A program made the translations under genes and the position numbers. Positions 8,629 to 17,638 of a stretch of 64,000 bases of DNA are shown one piece after another. Origin of the DNA: Caldifarciminota bacterium UBA6260 (GTDB lineage: Bacteria; Hydrothermota; 32-111); the NCBI GenBank assembly GCA_002441125.1, contig DJVI01000008.1:16005-80004 (forward strand). Reading direction: 5' to 3'. Below the pieces are notes generated by a model. That model did not search any database, was not told the DNA's origin, and worked only from the letters and a program-made list of their open reading frames with translations. Within the stretch, counting starts at the first letter, position 1. Each line of letters starts with the position of its first letter.

Positions 8629-10356
8629 ATGAAAAAGTTGTTAAACATTTTTACCCTTTCAACAAATCTTCCTGCATTGATAATAGGTGTTCCATTACTT
8701 GTAATAATGGTTCCACAATCTGTTGAGTTTACCCAAGAGCAAAGAAATATAATAATATATCTGGGATCTATTTTATGTTTAGTGCTTGCAATAGAATATG
8801 AAATTGTTCAGAGGATAAGATACAGGTTAACTGTAAACAATGAACTTATTGAAAAGAGGGAACTCAAAGAGTATATTTTCATGATAAATTCTCCATTCGC
8901 ATCAGCTTTTCATATGTTTTTGCATTTTTTAGCAGGTTCAATAATTGTTGCTGTGGTTTTATTTTTTACCGGTTCACCAACAAAATCAATAATTATCGGT
9001 GTATCTGATGGGTTTTTGATCGCTATATTTATGGGACTTGTCAACATGCAAATATCAATAATGATTTTCTCAAAAAAACTATCAGAGTATAGAATTTCTC
9101 CTGATGATTTTGAAAGTATAAAAAAATACTTAAAAAGAATACCTTTAGGTTTAAGGTTTTTCATCACAGTCAACTTTCTTCTAATTTTTATCATTTTTAT
9201 AAGTTTTGTAATCAAACACAACATTCTTCTTTATTTTATTCTACTTGTTTTAAGTTTTATACTTTCATGGATATTTTTGCTTTCAATAATTCACCCCATA
9301 AAGAGCGTTAAAGATTCTATAAAAAAACTATTCTCAGAAGAAAGCTATGTTGGAGAGAATATTTCAATATATGTTAACGATGAGATTGGAGATCTTGTAG
9401 TTGAACTTAACAAGAGTTTGAAAAGGTATGAAAAATTCATAGAATCACTTTTGAATATGGCTGATGAGCTTTCCACTATAACCAGTCAGCTTGCTTCAAC
9501 CGGAGAGGAGATAACCGCTTCTTCACAAGAGATCTCATCGACAGTTCAGGAAATAGCACGTGACATGGAAGAGCAATCCAACAATACCAAAATAGCAAAA
9601 AATGATGCTTTGAAAATCAAAACATTATCTGAAAGTGTTTCATCTAAAATAAATATGGCTCAGACAGCATCCAAGAAAGCAAACGATGCTACTACACTCG
9701 GGTTGGATAAAGTTGATAAAACTATTACTAATTTTGATTTCATCGTGCTAAATGTCAACAAAGCTCTTGAGAAGATAGAGTTCTTACAAAACCGTTCTGA
9801 ACAGATCAACGAGATAGTTGAAATAATAACAAAAATTTCAGAGCAGACTGACTTACTCGCTTTAAATGCTGCCATAGAAGCAGCAAGGGTAGGTGAGTAT
9901 GGAAAAGGATTCGCTGTTGTTGCTGAAGAGATAAGGGATCTTGCAGAGCAATCAGCAAGTTCAACAGAAAGGATATCACATCTTATAGATGAGATCAAAG
10001 ATGATATTAAAATGACAGCTGAACTTATTAAAAACCAGCATAACAATGTTTCTGAAGGTAAGAAACTCATGGATGACACAAAAAATGAATTCCAGCAGAT
10101 ATCGAAAGCGATAACTCTAACAGTAAATATGATAAAAGAGATATACTATTCATCAGAAGAACAGATGGAACTCATCAATAAATACATTGAGAAGATTTCA
10201 AATATCGCAGAACTTTCTGAAAAAACCTCCGCTAATACAGAAGAGATAGCTGCATCAATAGAGCAACAAACGGCTTCAATGGAAGAGATCCTTTCAAATG
10301 TACAGGAAGTTGACAACAAAGCGTCCTTATTGAAAAGTTACAAAAAGAAAAAATAA
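8629..10356 (+). CDS. Methyl-accepting chemotaxis protein with a six-helix membrane input domain
   Basis: 575 residues. Six hydrophobic segments lie at about 10-28, 38-56, 88-112, 115-138, 175-196 and 198-222, with only short loops, so there is no large periplasmic ligand domain. A HAMP-like segment (HPIKSVKDSIKKLF onward) leads into a long coiled-coil signalling domain. The hairpin tip EQTDLLALNAAIEAARVGE (about residues 405-423) and GFAVVAEEIRDLAEQS are the standard CheA/CheW-binding motif. No C-terminal NWETF-type tether is seen. The protein should report a membrane or energy signal to CheA. No che, flagellar or twitching genes are in the window, so the output is unknown. It sits alone under its own promoter. 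Confidence 0.92.
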   Translation: MKKLLNIFTLSTNLPALIIGVPLLVIMVPQSVEFTQEQRNIIIYLGSILCLVLAIEYEIVQRIRYRLTVNNELIEKRELKEYIFMINSPFASAFHMFLHFLAGSIIVAVVLFFTGSPTKSIIIGVSDGFLIAIFMGLVNMQISIMIFSKKLSEYRISPDDFESIKKYLKRIPLGLRFFITVNFLLIFIIFISFVIKHNILLYFILLVLSFILSWIFLLSIIHPIKSVKDSIKKLFSEESYVGENISIYVNDEIGDLVVELNKSLKRYEKFIESLLNMADELSTITSQLASTGEEITASSQEISSTVQEIARDMEEQSNNTKIAKNDALKIKTLSESVSSKINMAQTASKKANDATTLGLDKVDKTITNFDFIVLNVNKALEKIEFLQNRSEQINEIVEIITKISEQTDLLALNAAIEAARVGEYGKGFAVVAEEIRDLAEQSASSTERISHLIDEIKDDIKMTAELIKNQHNNVSEGKKLMDDTKNEFQQISKAITLTVNMIKEIYYSSEEQMELINKYIEKISNIAELSEKTSANTEEIAASIEQQTASMEEILSNVQEVDNKASLLKSYKKKK

Positions 10357-10359
10357 GTA

Positions 10360-10387
10360 TTGACTTTATAAAAAAAAGATCTATAAT
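10360..10387 (+). promoter_or_regulatory. Promoter of rho
   Basis: TTGACT at 10360-10365, a 16-bp spacer and a perfect TATAAT at 10382-10387. It lies just after the chemotaxis-receptor stop codon. The predicted start near 10394 gives a leader of about 27 nt with a purine-rich AAGAAGAG stretch before the rho ATG. Confidence 0.75.
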
Positions 10388-10420
10388 TTATGTTCATTTA
10401 ACCCCTAAAAAGAAGAGTTT

Positions 10421-11668
10421 ATGAAAATTGATGATTTAAAAAATAAAACTTTTAACGAATTGATAGACCTTGCTAAAAGTTTTGAAATCGACAATGTGAG
10501 CACACTGAAAAAGCAGGAACTCATATTCAAGATACTTGAAAAGCAGTCAGAATTGAATGGAAACATTTATGGAGAGGGAGTTTTAGAGATATCCTCTGAA
10601 GGATTTGGATTTTTGAGACAACCAGAATACTCATATACCCCGGGTCCTATGGACATCTATGTTTCCCCTTCACAGATAAAAAAGTTTGGACTTGAAACTG
10701 GAGATACTATCTATGGTCAAATTAGACCTCCGAAAGATAGTGAAAAATATTTTGCTCTTTTGAAGATAGAAACTATAAACTATGTTCCTTATGAGGAGTC
10801 GAGAAAAAGGATACTTTTCGATAACCTTACCCCTCTCTACCCTGATGAAAAGATAAATCTTGAAACGAAAAATAACGATCTATCACTTAGAATAATAAAT
10901 TTACTTACACCTATTGGAAAAGGACAGAGATCTTTAATCGTATCTCCTCCAAGGGCTGGAAAAACAATAATACTTCAAAAGATAGCGAATGCGATTTCTG
11001 AAAATCATCCTGAAATAAAGCTCATAGTTTTACTTATTGATGAAAGGCCAGAAGAGGTTACAGATATGGAAAGATCTGTAAAAGGTGAGGTAATCTCTTC
11101 AACTTTCGATGAACCAGCTGATAGACATGTTCAGGTTGCCCAGATAGTTATTGAAAGAGCAAAAAGGTTGGTTGAGCAGAAAAATGATGTTGTTATACTT
11201 CTTGATTCTATTACAAGGCTTGCAAGAGCATACAATGTTGTTACACCTCATAGTGGAAGGACACTTTCAGGTGGTGTTGATTCTAACGCTTTGCATAAAC
11301 CTAAAAGGTTTTTTGGTGCAGCAAGAAATATTGAACATGGTGGAAGTTTAACTATAATTGCCACAGCTCTTATTGAAACAGGTTCAAGAATGGATGAAGT
11401 AATTTTTGAAGAGTTTAAAGGAACTGGAAATATGGAACTTGTTCTTGATAGAAAGTTGGCTGATAGAAGGATATTCCCAGCAATAGATGTTAATAAATCT
11501 GGAACAAGGAAAGAGAATCTTCTTTTAACAGAGTTTGAACTTTCGAGAGTATGGGTTTTGAGAAAACTTTTGAGTGAGATGAATCCAGTTGAGGCTATGG
11601 AGTTTTTGATAAATAGAATGTCTTCAACAAAAAACAATCAGGAATTTTTGAAAGTGATGACAGAATAG
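10421..11668 (+). CDS. rho: Transcription termination factor Rho
   Basis: 415 residues, the usual length. The N-terminal Rho_N helix-turn (LKNKTFNELIDLAKSFEI) is followed by the cold-shock-like RNA-binding domain with GFGFLRQ and DIYVSPSQIKKFGL. The ATPase part has the Rho-type Walker A SPPRAGKT (about residues 180-187) and Walker B VVILLDSITRLARAY. Rho is a hexameric RNA helicase that ends transcription of untranslated RNA. It is followed 8 bp later by rpmE, a common rho neighbour. Few U-tract hairpins are visible in this window, which fits a large role for Rho here, but that is inference. Confidence 0.97.
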   Translation: MKIDDLKNKTFNELIDLAKSFEIDNVSTLKKQELIFKILEKQSELNGNIYGEGVLEISSEGFGFLRQPEYSYTPGPMDIYVSPSQIKKFGLETGDTIYGQIRPPKDSEKYFALLKIETINYVPYEESRKRILFDNLTPLYPDEKINLETKNNDLSLRIINLLTPIGKGQRSLIVSPPRAGKTIILQKIANAISENHPEIKLIVLLIDERPEEVTDMERSVKGEVISSTFDEPADRHVQVAQIVIERAKRLVEQKNDVVILLDSITRLARAYNVVTPHSGRTLSGGVDSNALHKPKRFFGAARNIEHGGSLTIIATALIETGSRMDEVIFEEFKGTGNMELVLDRKLADRRIFPAIDVNKSGTRKENLLLTEFELSRVWVLRKLLSEMNPVEAMEFLINRMSSTKNNQEFLKVMTE

Positions 11669-11676
11669 GAGGAAGA

Positions 11677-11892
11677 ATGAAAAAAGGAATACATCCGGAA
11701 TATGTTGATGCAACGATACAGTGTGCTTGTGGTAATCAGATAAAAACCAAAGCAACGAAAAAATTGATAAAAGTTGAAATATGTTCAAAATGTCACCCCT
11801 TCTTTACGGGAAAACAAAAATTTGTTGATACAGCAGGAAGAGTTGATAAATACATGAAAAAATTTGGAAAAACTGCAAAAAAAGAAAAATAG
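11677..11892 (+). CDS. rpmE: Large ribosomal subunit protein bL31, zinc-binding type
   Basis: 71 residues beginning MKKGIHPEY, with two cysteine pairs (CAC at about 16-18 and CSKC at about 36-39) that bind zinc in the C+ form of bL31. CHPFFTGKQKFVDTAGRVDKY is the family signature. It sits 8 bp after rho, with a clear GGAGGAAG ribosome-binding site at 11669. The stop codon abuts, with no spacing, the stop of the convergent gene on the other strand. Confidence 0.97.
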   Translation: MKKGIHPEYVDATIQCACGNQIKTKATKKLIKVEICSKCHPFFTGKQKFVDTAGRVDKYMKKFGKTAKKEK

Positions 11893-14451
11893 TTATATCT
11901 CAACTTGATATAAAAATTTTATCTCTTCATCGTTGTAGAAAATTTTTCCATTATCATCTATAAATATATTATCGATTTTAACATTTGTATCAACTACCTG
12001 ATCCTTATTTTTCTTTAAAGGATAATAAACTCCGTAGAATCTGATTTTAAAATTTTCTACTATGAAACTTTTTTCAAAATTCAAAATTTTTTCTAAATAA
12101 TCTTCATTTATTTTAAGATCCTTTCCATTCTGGATTTCAATATAATTTGAATTGATTATAGCGGAAAACAATGTTGGATGATCAACAAGGATTATAGATG
12201 ATGATGGATCCTTTCCCCCTGAAAAGATCTTAGCTTCGTTTATTGTTATTCCATATATATCGATATCACCGAAAGCGTTGATGGAAATGTTAACATCCCT
12301 GTTAACGATACCACTCGCTATTCCAACTCCAACTCTGAAAAGTGATTTGAATTCCGGAGGAAGAAGAGCATACTCTATTCCCTCATGTATAAGTTTCTTT
12401 TCCTGAACATCAAAAAACCATTCACGATAGTTTATATAATTGTCTTTTATGAACTGTTCAGCACTCTCAACAAGTTTTTGAGAACATTTTAAAGATTCGA
12501 TAGAGGAAGTTGCAGATTCCTTTATTATTAGGTCAGAACCTGTTGCTATGGAATGTCTGATTAGAACATTTTTTGATGAGACCGATTCCTTAAAAAGTGT
12601 TCTGTATATCTCTTTGGAGTTTGAACAGAATATCGCAATTCCACCATCCCCTGTTTCTTTCAAGGGTAAACCGAAATTGTTTTTTATAGTGTTGTTTATA
12701 AGATGTTGGAATTTTTTCATTATATATTTCTGCTTTTCAGCGTTGTTCAACTTTGAACTCATATAAGTTGACCCTCTTATATCATAAACCAAAACACTTA
12801 CAATCTTTGAATAGTTCTTTTTTATAATATTTTTCAACTGTTCAACATCTATATTTAAAAATTTCTTGGACTGTTTCTTTTCACCGCTTGATATGTAAAT
12901 TACTTTTTTGAAAGGCAAAAGATTTAAAAAAAGGTTAAAGTTTAAAAGATCTTTTTTCGTTTCGTCGTCTAAAAGTTTAATGTTATAAATGGTAAAAGAG
13001 TCGAAGAGTATAGAAACTATAAGCTTGTCTATTAAGTTTTCAATTATTTCCAAAAACTTTTTTTGTAAAAGCTCGAAGTTAAATTTTTTTTGAAATTTGG
13101 ATTCAATAAAAAGTTCGGAAATAAAATTGATTTCCTTTTGAATTATAGGTGTCTTTTTTTCAGAGTATTCTTTTTTTAACTCTTCAAAAGAGTTCTTAAC
13201 AACTTTTAAAATCTGTGGTTTGAATTTTTCAAAAAAGTTTTCAAAATCTTTAGAGTAATCGAAATATATTAAAATTGAAAGGATAAGGTCATTTTTATCT
13301 AAAGATCCTTCATTCTTTAATATTTCAATATACTGATCGTAAGTAAGAACTCTCAGATTTTCATTTTTGGTCATCTTTTTTTGAAAATTGTTCCATCTTT
13401 CGGAAAGTTTGTTTGCCTGCAAAATGTTTGCCATAACACTTCTGTTAAAATCTATTATAAAACTGTTTATTTTATTTGTTACCGTTGGATTTACGGGATA
13501 TTTTATAGAATCTATAGTTTCCTTTTTAATATTTGTTGAGAAGTTGTTAAGAGAATCAACCATATCACTTTTTATCTGTTCAAGCTGTTTTTCAAGGTCA
13601 TCTTTTTCCTTTAAAAGGAATTCTTTCGTTTGTTTGGATTTTTTTATAATAGATTTTAAAACTATATCTTTTAACTCATCTCTTAAAAATGGTAGGTAGA
13701 TTATATTTTCTGGCTTAAGGATATCATCTATTGACCATATTGTTCTGTTTTCAAAATAATCTATAATCTCTATTTCTTTTTCAAGACTTGCAGCAGTATT
13801 GAACATTTTTAAAAGGTTAAGGAAAGTATTTAAAGAGAATCCATATTCGTTGAAAAACAACTCTCTGTCAAGTTCAAGATCTTTATCTATTATAGAATTT
13901 TTTGTAAACTTTAAATTGTCGAATATTTTTGTCTGAAATTCCCTGTTGAAAATGTTTGTTGAGTAAAGTTCATTTCTAAGATCTTTTAAAATCTCTCTGA
14001 CTTTGTTTAATTTTTCTTCAAAAAAGTTTTCATTTTTTTCGAGGTTTTCTTTATGGGTATTGAAAACATGGAAAAATATTTTTAGGGAAATGAGTTCAAA
14101 GAGCAGGGCAGAGTTTTGATTAAATTCAACAATATTTTTATAAAAATTTTTCAACTGTGAAGTGATCTCGTTTTTATTTACAGAGTCTAGTAAATACAAT
14201 TTAAATAAAGACTCTAAAAGTTCAAACTGTTCTGTTGGAATATAGATGAATATTTTTCCATTTTGAGAGTTATCTATAAAAATCTGTAACTGTGAAAGAT
14301 TTACATTTTTCTTTTTTAAAAGTATCAAAAGCCTTTGAATATTTTCCTGATACTTCTCCTTTTCACTCAAACTTTCATCAATGTTTATTAAAAACTTTGA
14401 TTGGTTTAATGTTGTTAAAAATAGATCTTTGTAATCTATTTTAAGCCCCAT
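11893..14451 (-). CDS. Large cytoplasmic protein with a degenerate class III nucleotidyl-cyclase domain
   Basis: 852 residues, no signal peptide or membrane helix. About residues 1-540 are Lys/Glu/Asn-rich helices, partly coiled coil, of no recognised family. Residues about 550-770 match a class III cyclase fold: VLVYDIRGSTYMSS with the metal Asp near 557, KETGDGGIAIF with the second Asp near 602 (the 45-residue spacing is normal), and later RVGVGIASG and FGDIDIYGITINEAKIFS. In active cyclases the last motif is NxAxR; here it reads NEAKI, so the transition-state Arg is missing, and an extra segment of some 60-80 residues lies between the motifs. It may be a signalling or scaffold protein, not a working cAMP enzyme. 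It starts 2 bp after pyrC and ends the operon. Confidence 0.7.
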   Translation of the reverse strand: MGLKIDYKDLFLTTLNQSKFLINIDESLSEKEKYQENIQRLLILLKKKNVNLSQLQIFIDNSQNGKIFIYIPTEQFELLESLFKLYLLDSVNKNEITSQLKNFYKNIVEFNQNSALLFELISLKIFFHVFNTHKENLEKNENFFEEKLNKVREILKDLRNELYSTNIFNREFQTKIFDNLKFTKNSIIDKDLELDRELFFNEYGFSLNTFLNLLKMFNTAASLEKEIEIIDYFENRTIWSIDDILKPENIIYLPFLRDELKDIVLKSIIKKSKQTKEFLLKEKDDLEKQLEQIKSDMVDSLNNFSTNIKKETIDSIKYPVNPTVTNKINSFIIDFNRSVMANILQANKLSERWNNFQKKMTKNENLRVLTYDQYIEILKNEGSLDKNDLILSILIYFDYSKDFENFFEKFKPQILKVVKNSFEELKKEYSEKKTPIIQKEINFISELFIESKFQKKFNFELLQKKFLEIIENLIDKLIVSILFDSFTIYNIKLLDDETKKDLLNFNLFLNLLPFKKVIYISSGEKKQSKKFLNIDVEQLKNIIKKNYSKIVSVLVYDIRGSTYMSSKLNNAEKQKYIMKKFQHLINNTIKNNFGLPLKETGDGGIAIFCSNSKEIYRTLFKESVSSKNVLIRHSIATGSDLIIKESATSSIESLKCSQKLVESAEQFIKDNYINYREWFFDVQEKKLIHEGIEYALLPPEFKSLFRVGVGIASGIVNRDVNISINAFGDIDIYGITINEAKIFSGGKDPSSSIILVDHPTLFSAIINSNYIEIQNGKDLKINEDYLEKILNFEKSFIVENFKIRFYGVYYPLKKNKDQVVDTNVKIDNIFIDDNGKIFYNDEEIKFLYQVEI

Positions 14452-14453
14452 TG

Positions 14454-15722
14454 TTAATCTCTCCTAAAAACTATTTTCCCTTTAAGGATTGTCATATCTA
14501 TACTACCGAAAAGTTTTTTGTTTAAAAATGGTGTGTTTATAGATTTGGATTTAATGAAGTTCCTATCAACAGTTACCTCTTTTTCAAGATCAACTACTAT
14601 AAGATTTGCAAAGTTTCCTGTTTTTATATACCTTTCATCAATATTTAGAATCTTTGCAGGGTTATAAGATAATAGTTTTACGAGAGTTTTTATATCTGTT
14701 TTGTTCTTTAAAACAAGGTTTGTATATAATGAAGAGAATGATGTTTCAAAACCTATTATTCCAAAAGGTGCATATATGAATTCTACCTCTTTTTCATAAA
14801 TCTGATGTGGTGCATGATCTGTTGCTATGGCATCAATAGAACCATCATTAATTCCTTTGATCAAAGAATCGACATCCTTTTTTGATTTTAAAGATGGTTT
14901 TACTTTGAAGTTTGTATCGTAATTGAAGTGGACACTTTCATCGAAAATAAGATGATGAGGGGTTACCTCACATGTTATTTTTTTGTTTTTTTTCTTAAAA
15001 TCTTTAATTAAAGATAAAGTATCTTTTGTGGAAATGTGAGCTATATGTAGACCGGTATTAAGATATGTTGCTATCTTTAAGTTTCTGTAAACTGTTATGT
15101 CCTCTTCTATAAAAGGTATTCCTGAAAGACCAGTTTTTATGGAGACATCAGATTCGTTTATCTGTCCACCTTCTGATAGATTTTTATCTTCACAGTGAAC
15201 AGAGACGAAAGAATCGAATCTTGATATGTACCTTAAAGCGTTGAGAAAAACTCTTGAATTTTTTGTACCAGTTCCATCATCGGAAAAACCCTTTGCTCCA
15301 GCTTTTAACATATCGTACATTTCAGTTATTTCCACAGATTCCATATTTTTTGTCAAAGCACCGAGAGGGTAAATCTCGATCCTTCCAAATTCGAGTTCTC
15401 TCTTTTTTAAATAGGTTATAGATTGTGGGTTGTCTATAGGTGGTTTTGTGTTTGGCATTATCACTATGGATGTGTATCCACCACTTAAAGCTGCTTCACA
15501 ACCTGTAAATATATCCTCTTTGAACTCTTCTCCTGGTTCTCTAAGATGTGAATGTAGATCTACAAAAGAAGGCAAAAGGTATTTACCTTTTAAATCGATA
15601 CCTTCGCCTTTATAACTATTTTCGATAGAAGTTATTACTCCATTTTTAATAACTACAGTTTTGTTTTTCTCTATTTTATCAAAATTTACTATATTACAAT
15701 TTTTTAAAATGAGATTATTCAT
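14454..15722 (-). CDS. pyrC: Dihydroorotase (type I)
   Basis: 422 residues, as for type I dihydroorotases. It converts carbamoyl-aspartate to dihydroorotate, step three of pyrimidine synthesis. Zinc-ligand motifs are in order: DLHSHLREPGEE (about residues 57-68), KGFSDDGTG, VHCED, HISTKDT, CEVTPHHL and ATDHAPH. It overlaps pyrB by 8 bp. The pairing with pyrB matches the dodecameric ATCase-dihydroorotase complexes of some bacteria; whether that complex forms here is not known. Confidence 0.95.
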   Translation of the reverse strand: MNNLILKNCNIVNFDKIEKNKTVVIKNGVITSIENSYKGEGIDLKGKYLLPSFVDLHSHLREPGEEFKEDIFTGCEAALSGGYTSIVIMPNTKPPIDNPQSITYLKKRELEFGRIEIYPLGALTKNMESVEITEMYDMLKAGAKGFSDDGTGTKNSRVFLNALRYISRFDSFVSVHCEDKNLSEGGQINESDVSIKTGLSGIPFIEEDITVYRNLKIATYLNTGLHIAHISTKDTLSLIKDFKKKNKKITCEVTPHHLIFDESVHFNYDTNFKVKPSLKSKKDVDSLIKGINDGSIDAIATDHAPHQIYEKEVEFIYAPFGIIGFETSFSSLYTNLVLKNKTDIKTLVKLLSYNPAKILNIDERYIKTGNFANLIVVDLEKEVTVDRNFIKSKSINTPFLNKKLFGSIDMTILKGKIVFRRD

Positions 15723-16641
15723 TCTTTCCTCCGTTGAGTAGATAAAGGATTGCCATTCTTACTGCGACTCCATTTGTTACCTGATCAAGAATTACAGATT
15801 TTTCACTATCTGCAACATTCCCATCAAGCTCTACACCTCTGTTTATGGGTCCGGGATGCATTATTATGCTTCTGTCTTTTATTTTTAGATATCTTTCATA
15901 GGTCATAGAGAATTCTTTAACATATTCTCTTAAAGAGGGGAATAAACCTTTTTCCTGTCTTTCAAGTTGCATCCTTAAAATGTAAATAACATCTTTATCC
16001 TGAATAGCCTTATCTATATCATATTCTATCTTAACATCGAAATCGTTAAGGAAAAGAGGCATCAGTGTTGGAGGAGCGCATAGGGTAACTTTTGTATTAT
16101 ATTTTGAAAAGCCCCAGATCAAAGATCTCGCTACCCTTGAATGGAGAATATCTCCTAAAATCAAAACTTTCAGATTCTTAAACTCTTTATATATTTCTTT
16201 TATAGTCATAAAATCGAGTAAAGCCTGTGTTGGATGTTCATGGGTCCCATCACCAGCGTTTATTACATTTGAATTTATCCTTTCTGATAAAAATTTTGCA
16301 GCACCTGGTGAACTGTGCCTAATAACAACCATATCAGTTTTCATAGATTCTATATTTTTAGCTGTATCGAGAAGTGATTCTCCTTTCATCACTGAAGATG
16401 TCTTTGTTGAAACATTAACAGAATCGGCTGAAAGATGTTTTTCAGCAAGGGAAAAAGAGATTAGAGTTCTCGTGCTCGGTTCAAAAAAAAGGTTCACTAC
16501 AGTTTTACCTCTGAGAGCTGGAACCTTCTTGATAGGTCTTAAAAGTATATCTTTAAATGAAAACGCGTTATCTATTATAAAATCTATCTCTTCTTTCGTT
16601 AACTCTTCTATTGATAATAGATGTTTTTTTGTCCAGTTCAA
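15715..16641 (-). CDS. pyrB: Aspartate carbamoyltransferase catalytic subunit
   Basis: 308 residues, the normal catalytic-chain length. It joins carbamoyl phosphate and aspartate. Motifs: FEPSTRTLISF (about residues 53-63, carbamoyl-phosphate site), HPTQALLDF, and MHPGPINRGVELDG near the C-terminus. No regulatory-chain gene (pyrI) is next to it; control may come from pyrR or from assembly with PyrC. Its ATG overlaps the pyrR stop by 4 bp. Confidence 0.96.
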   Translation of the reverse strand: MNWTKKHLLSIEELTKEEIDFIIDNAFSFKDILLRPIKKVPALRGKTVVNLFFEPSTRTLISFSLAEKHLSADSVNVSTKTSSVMKGESLLDTAKNIESMKTDMVVIRHSSPGAAKFLSERINSNVINAGDGTHEHPTQALLDFMTIKEIYKEFKNLKVLILGDILHSRVARSLIWGFSKYNTKVTLCAPPTLMPLFLNDFDVKIEYDIDKAIQDKDVIYILRMQLERQEKGLFPSLREYVKEFSMTYERYLKIKDRSIIMHPGPINRGVELDGNVADSEKSVILDQVTNGVAVRMAILYLLNGGKNE

Positions 16642-17174
16642 TTTTCCTCCTTTTCAACACTATCTTTTCCGTCAAGTTCTTTAAAAAAAACATTGATATT
16701 ATCTTTTTTGGGAATCTCTAACTCTATACCAGAAAAATCAGGTCTTATAGGAAGTTCACGAGATTTTCTATCTATAAGTACATAAAGTTTTATCATTTTA
16801 GGTCTTCCTATATCAAGAATTTCAACGAGTGCACTTCTTATAGTTCTTCCAGTGAAAAAAACATCATCGAAAAGATATATAACTTTATCATTTATATCAA
16901 AAAGAACTTCTGTTGATCTTACCAAAGGTTGATAATCGATTAAAGAAAGATCATCCCTGTAAAGATTGATATCTATTTTTCCAATAGGTATATCTATATT
17001 TTTTAATTTAGAGATCCTTTCTGCAACCCTTTTTGCAATTATATCTCCTCTTTTTATTATTCCGATAAAAGCTATATTTTTTAAATCTTTTTCATTTTCT
17101 AATATAGAGTAAACCATAGAATCTATAATTTTCGAAATTCCATTTTCATTCAATATTAAAGTTTTTTTATTCAT
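16638..17174 (-). CDS. pyrR: PyrR bifunctional regulator / uracil phosphoribosyltransferase
   Basis: 178 residues, the usual size. The PRPP-binding motif is VIYLFDDVFFTGRTIRSAL (about residues 93-111), and the N-terminal GIIKRGDIIAKRVAERI also fits. In Firmicutes PyrR binds leader RNA and causes attenuation of pyr genes. Here the spacing to pyrB is a 4-bp overlap and to the gene upstream only 5 bp, so no attenuator can sit in the usual places. It may act mainly as an enzyme, or regulate by another site. Confidence 0.93.
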   Translation of the reverse strand: MNKKTLILNENGISKIIDSMVYSILENEKDLKNIAFIGIIKRGDIIAKRVAERISKLKNIDIPIGKIDINLYRDDLSLIDYQPLVRSTEVLFDINDKVIYLFDDVFFTGRTIRSALVEILDIGRPKMIKLYVLIDRKSRELPIRPDFSGIELEIPKKDNINVFFKELDGKDSVEKEEN

Positions 17175-17179
17175 ATAAC

Positions 17180-17638
17180 CTACTTTTTGAAATTCTGTTT
17201 TATAAATTCTATAGATTCATCAACAAGTCCCTTTTTCAACATATCAACGACCTTTTCAATTTTTTCTTTTTCTGAAGATGTTTTTTCAGTTGAAAGATCA
17301 TCGAAAGTTAAATCCTGTGTTGATGATGAAGTGTTTATAAGGAATGAAGAATCATAAGAAACTGTTTCTTCCTTCTTTTCAAAGATGTTTTCTTTAGATA
17401 TATCCTTTGAAGGTAAAGGATAGTTCTCATTTTCAGGTCTTTGAGTTTCAAAAATTTCATCCTCATTTCTTGAGGTTGATGAGGTTCCAAGATTCTCTAT
17501 ACCTGAGATTCCTTCTTCTTTTTTTTCTTCAACCGTAGGAACTATTTTTTCTTTCTTCTCCTGAAAAAGTTTTGAAAATGGATTATCCTTCTCATCCCCC
17601 CTATTTGATGAAATTTTTTTTAAAAAATCTTCAGACAT
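17180..17638 (-). CDS. Acidic low-complexity protein of unknown function
   Basis: 152 residues dominated by Glu, Lys, Ser and Thr, so probably disordered over residues 1-120. Only the last ~30 residues (starting KIEKVVDMLKKGL) look like a helix pair, not unlike half a TPR unit. It overlaps the TPR gene before it by 8 bp and lies 5 bp ahead of pyrR. It could be an adaptor bound by one of the two neighbouring TPR proteins. No family is recognised. Confidence 0.65.
   Translation of the reverse strand: MSEDFLKKISSNRGDEKDNPFSKLFQEKKEKIVPTVEEKKEEGISGIENLGTSSTSRNEDEIFETQRPENENYPLPSKDISKENIFEKKEETVSYDSSFLINTSSSTQDLTFDDLSTEKTSSEKEKIEKVVDMLKKGLVDESIEFIKQNFKK

Noticed and set aside
9660..10079. Open frame on the - strand opposite the chemotaxis receptor
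   Set aside because: Serine-rich mirror of the coiled-coil coding; no ribosome site, no domain.
17175..17179. PyrR attenuator before pyrR
   Set aside because: Only 5 bp between genes.
17401..17422. 8-bp inverted repeat (TATCCTTT with complement) in the acidic protein gene
   Set aside because: Short, AT-rich and inside coding sequence; expected by chance in this composition.
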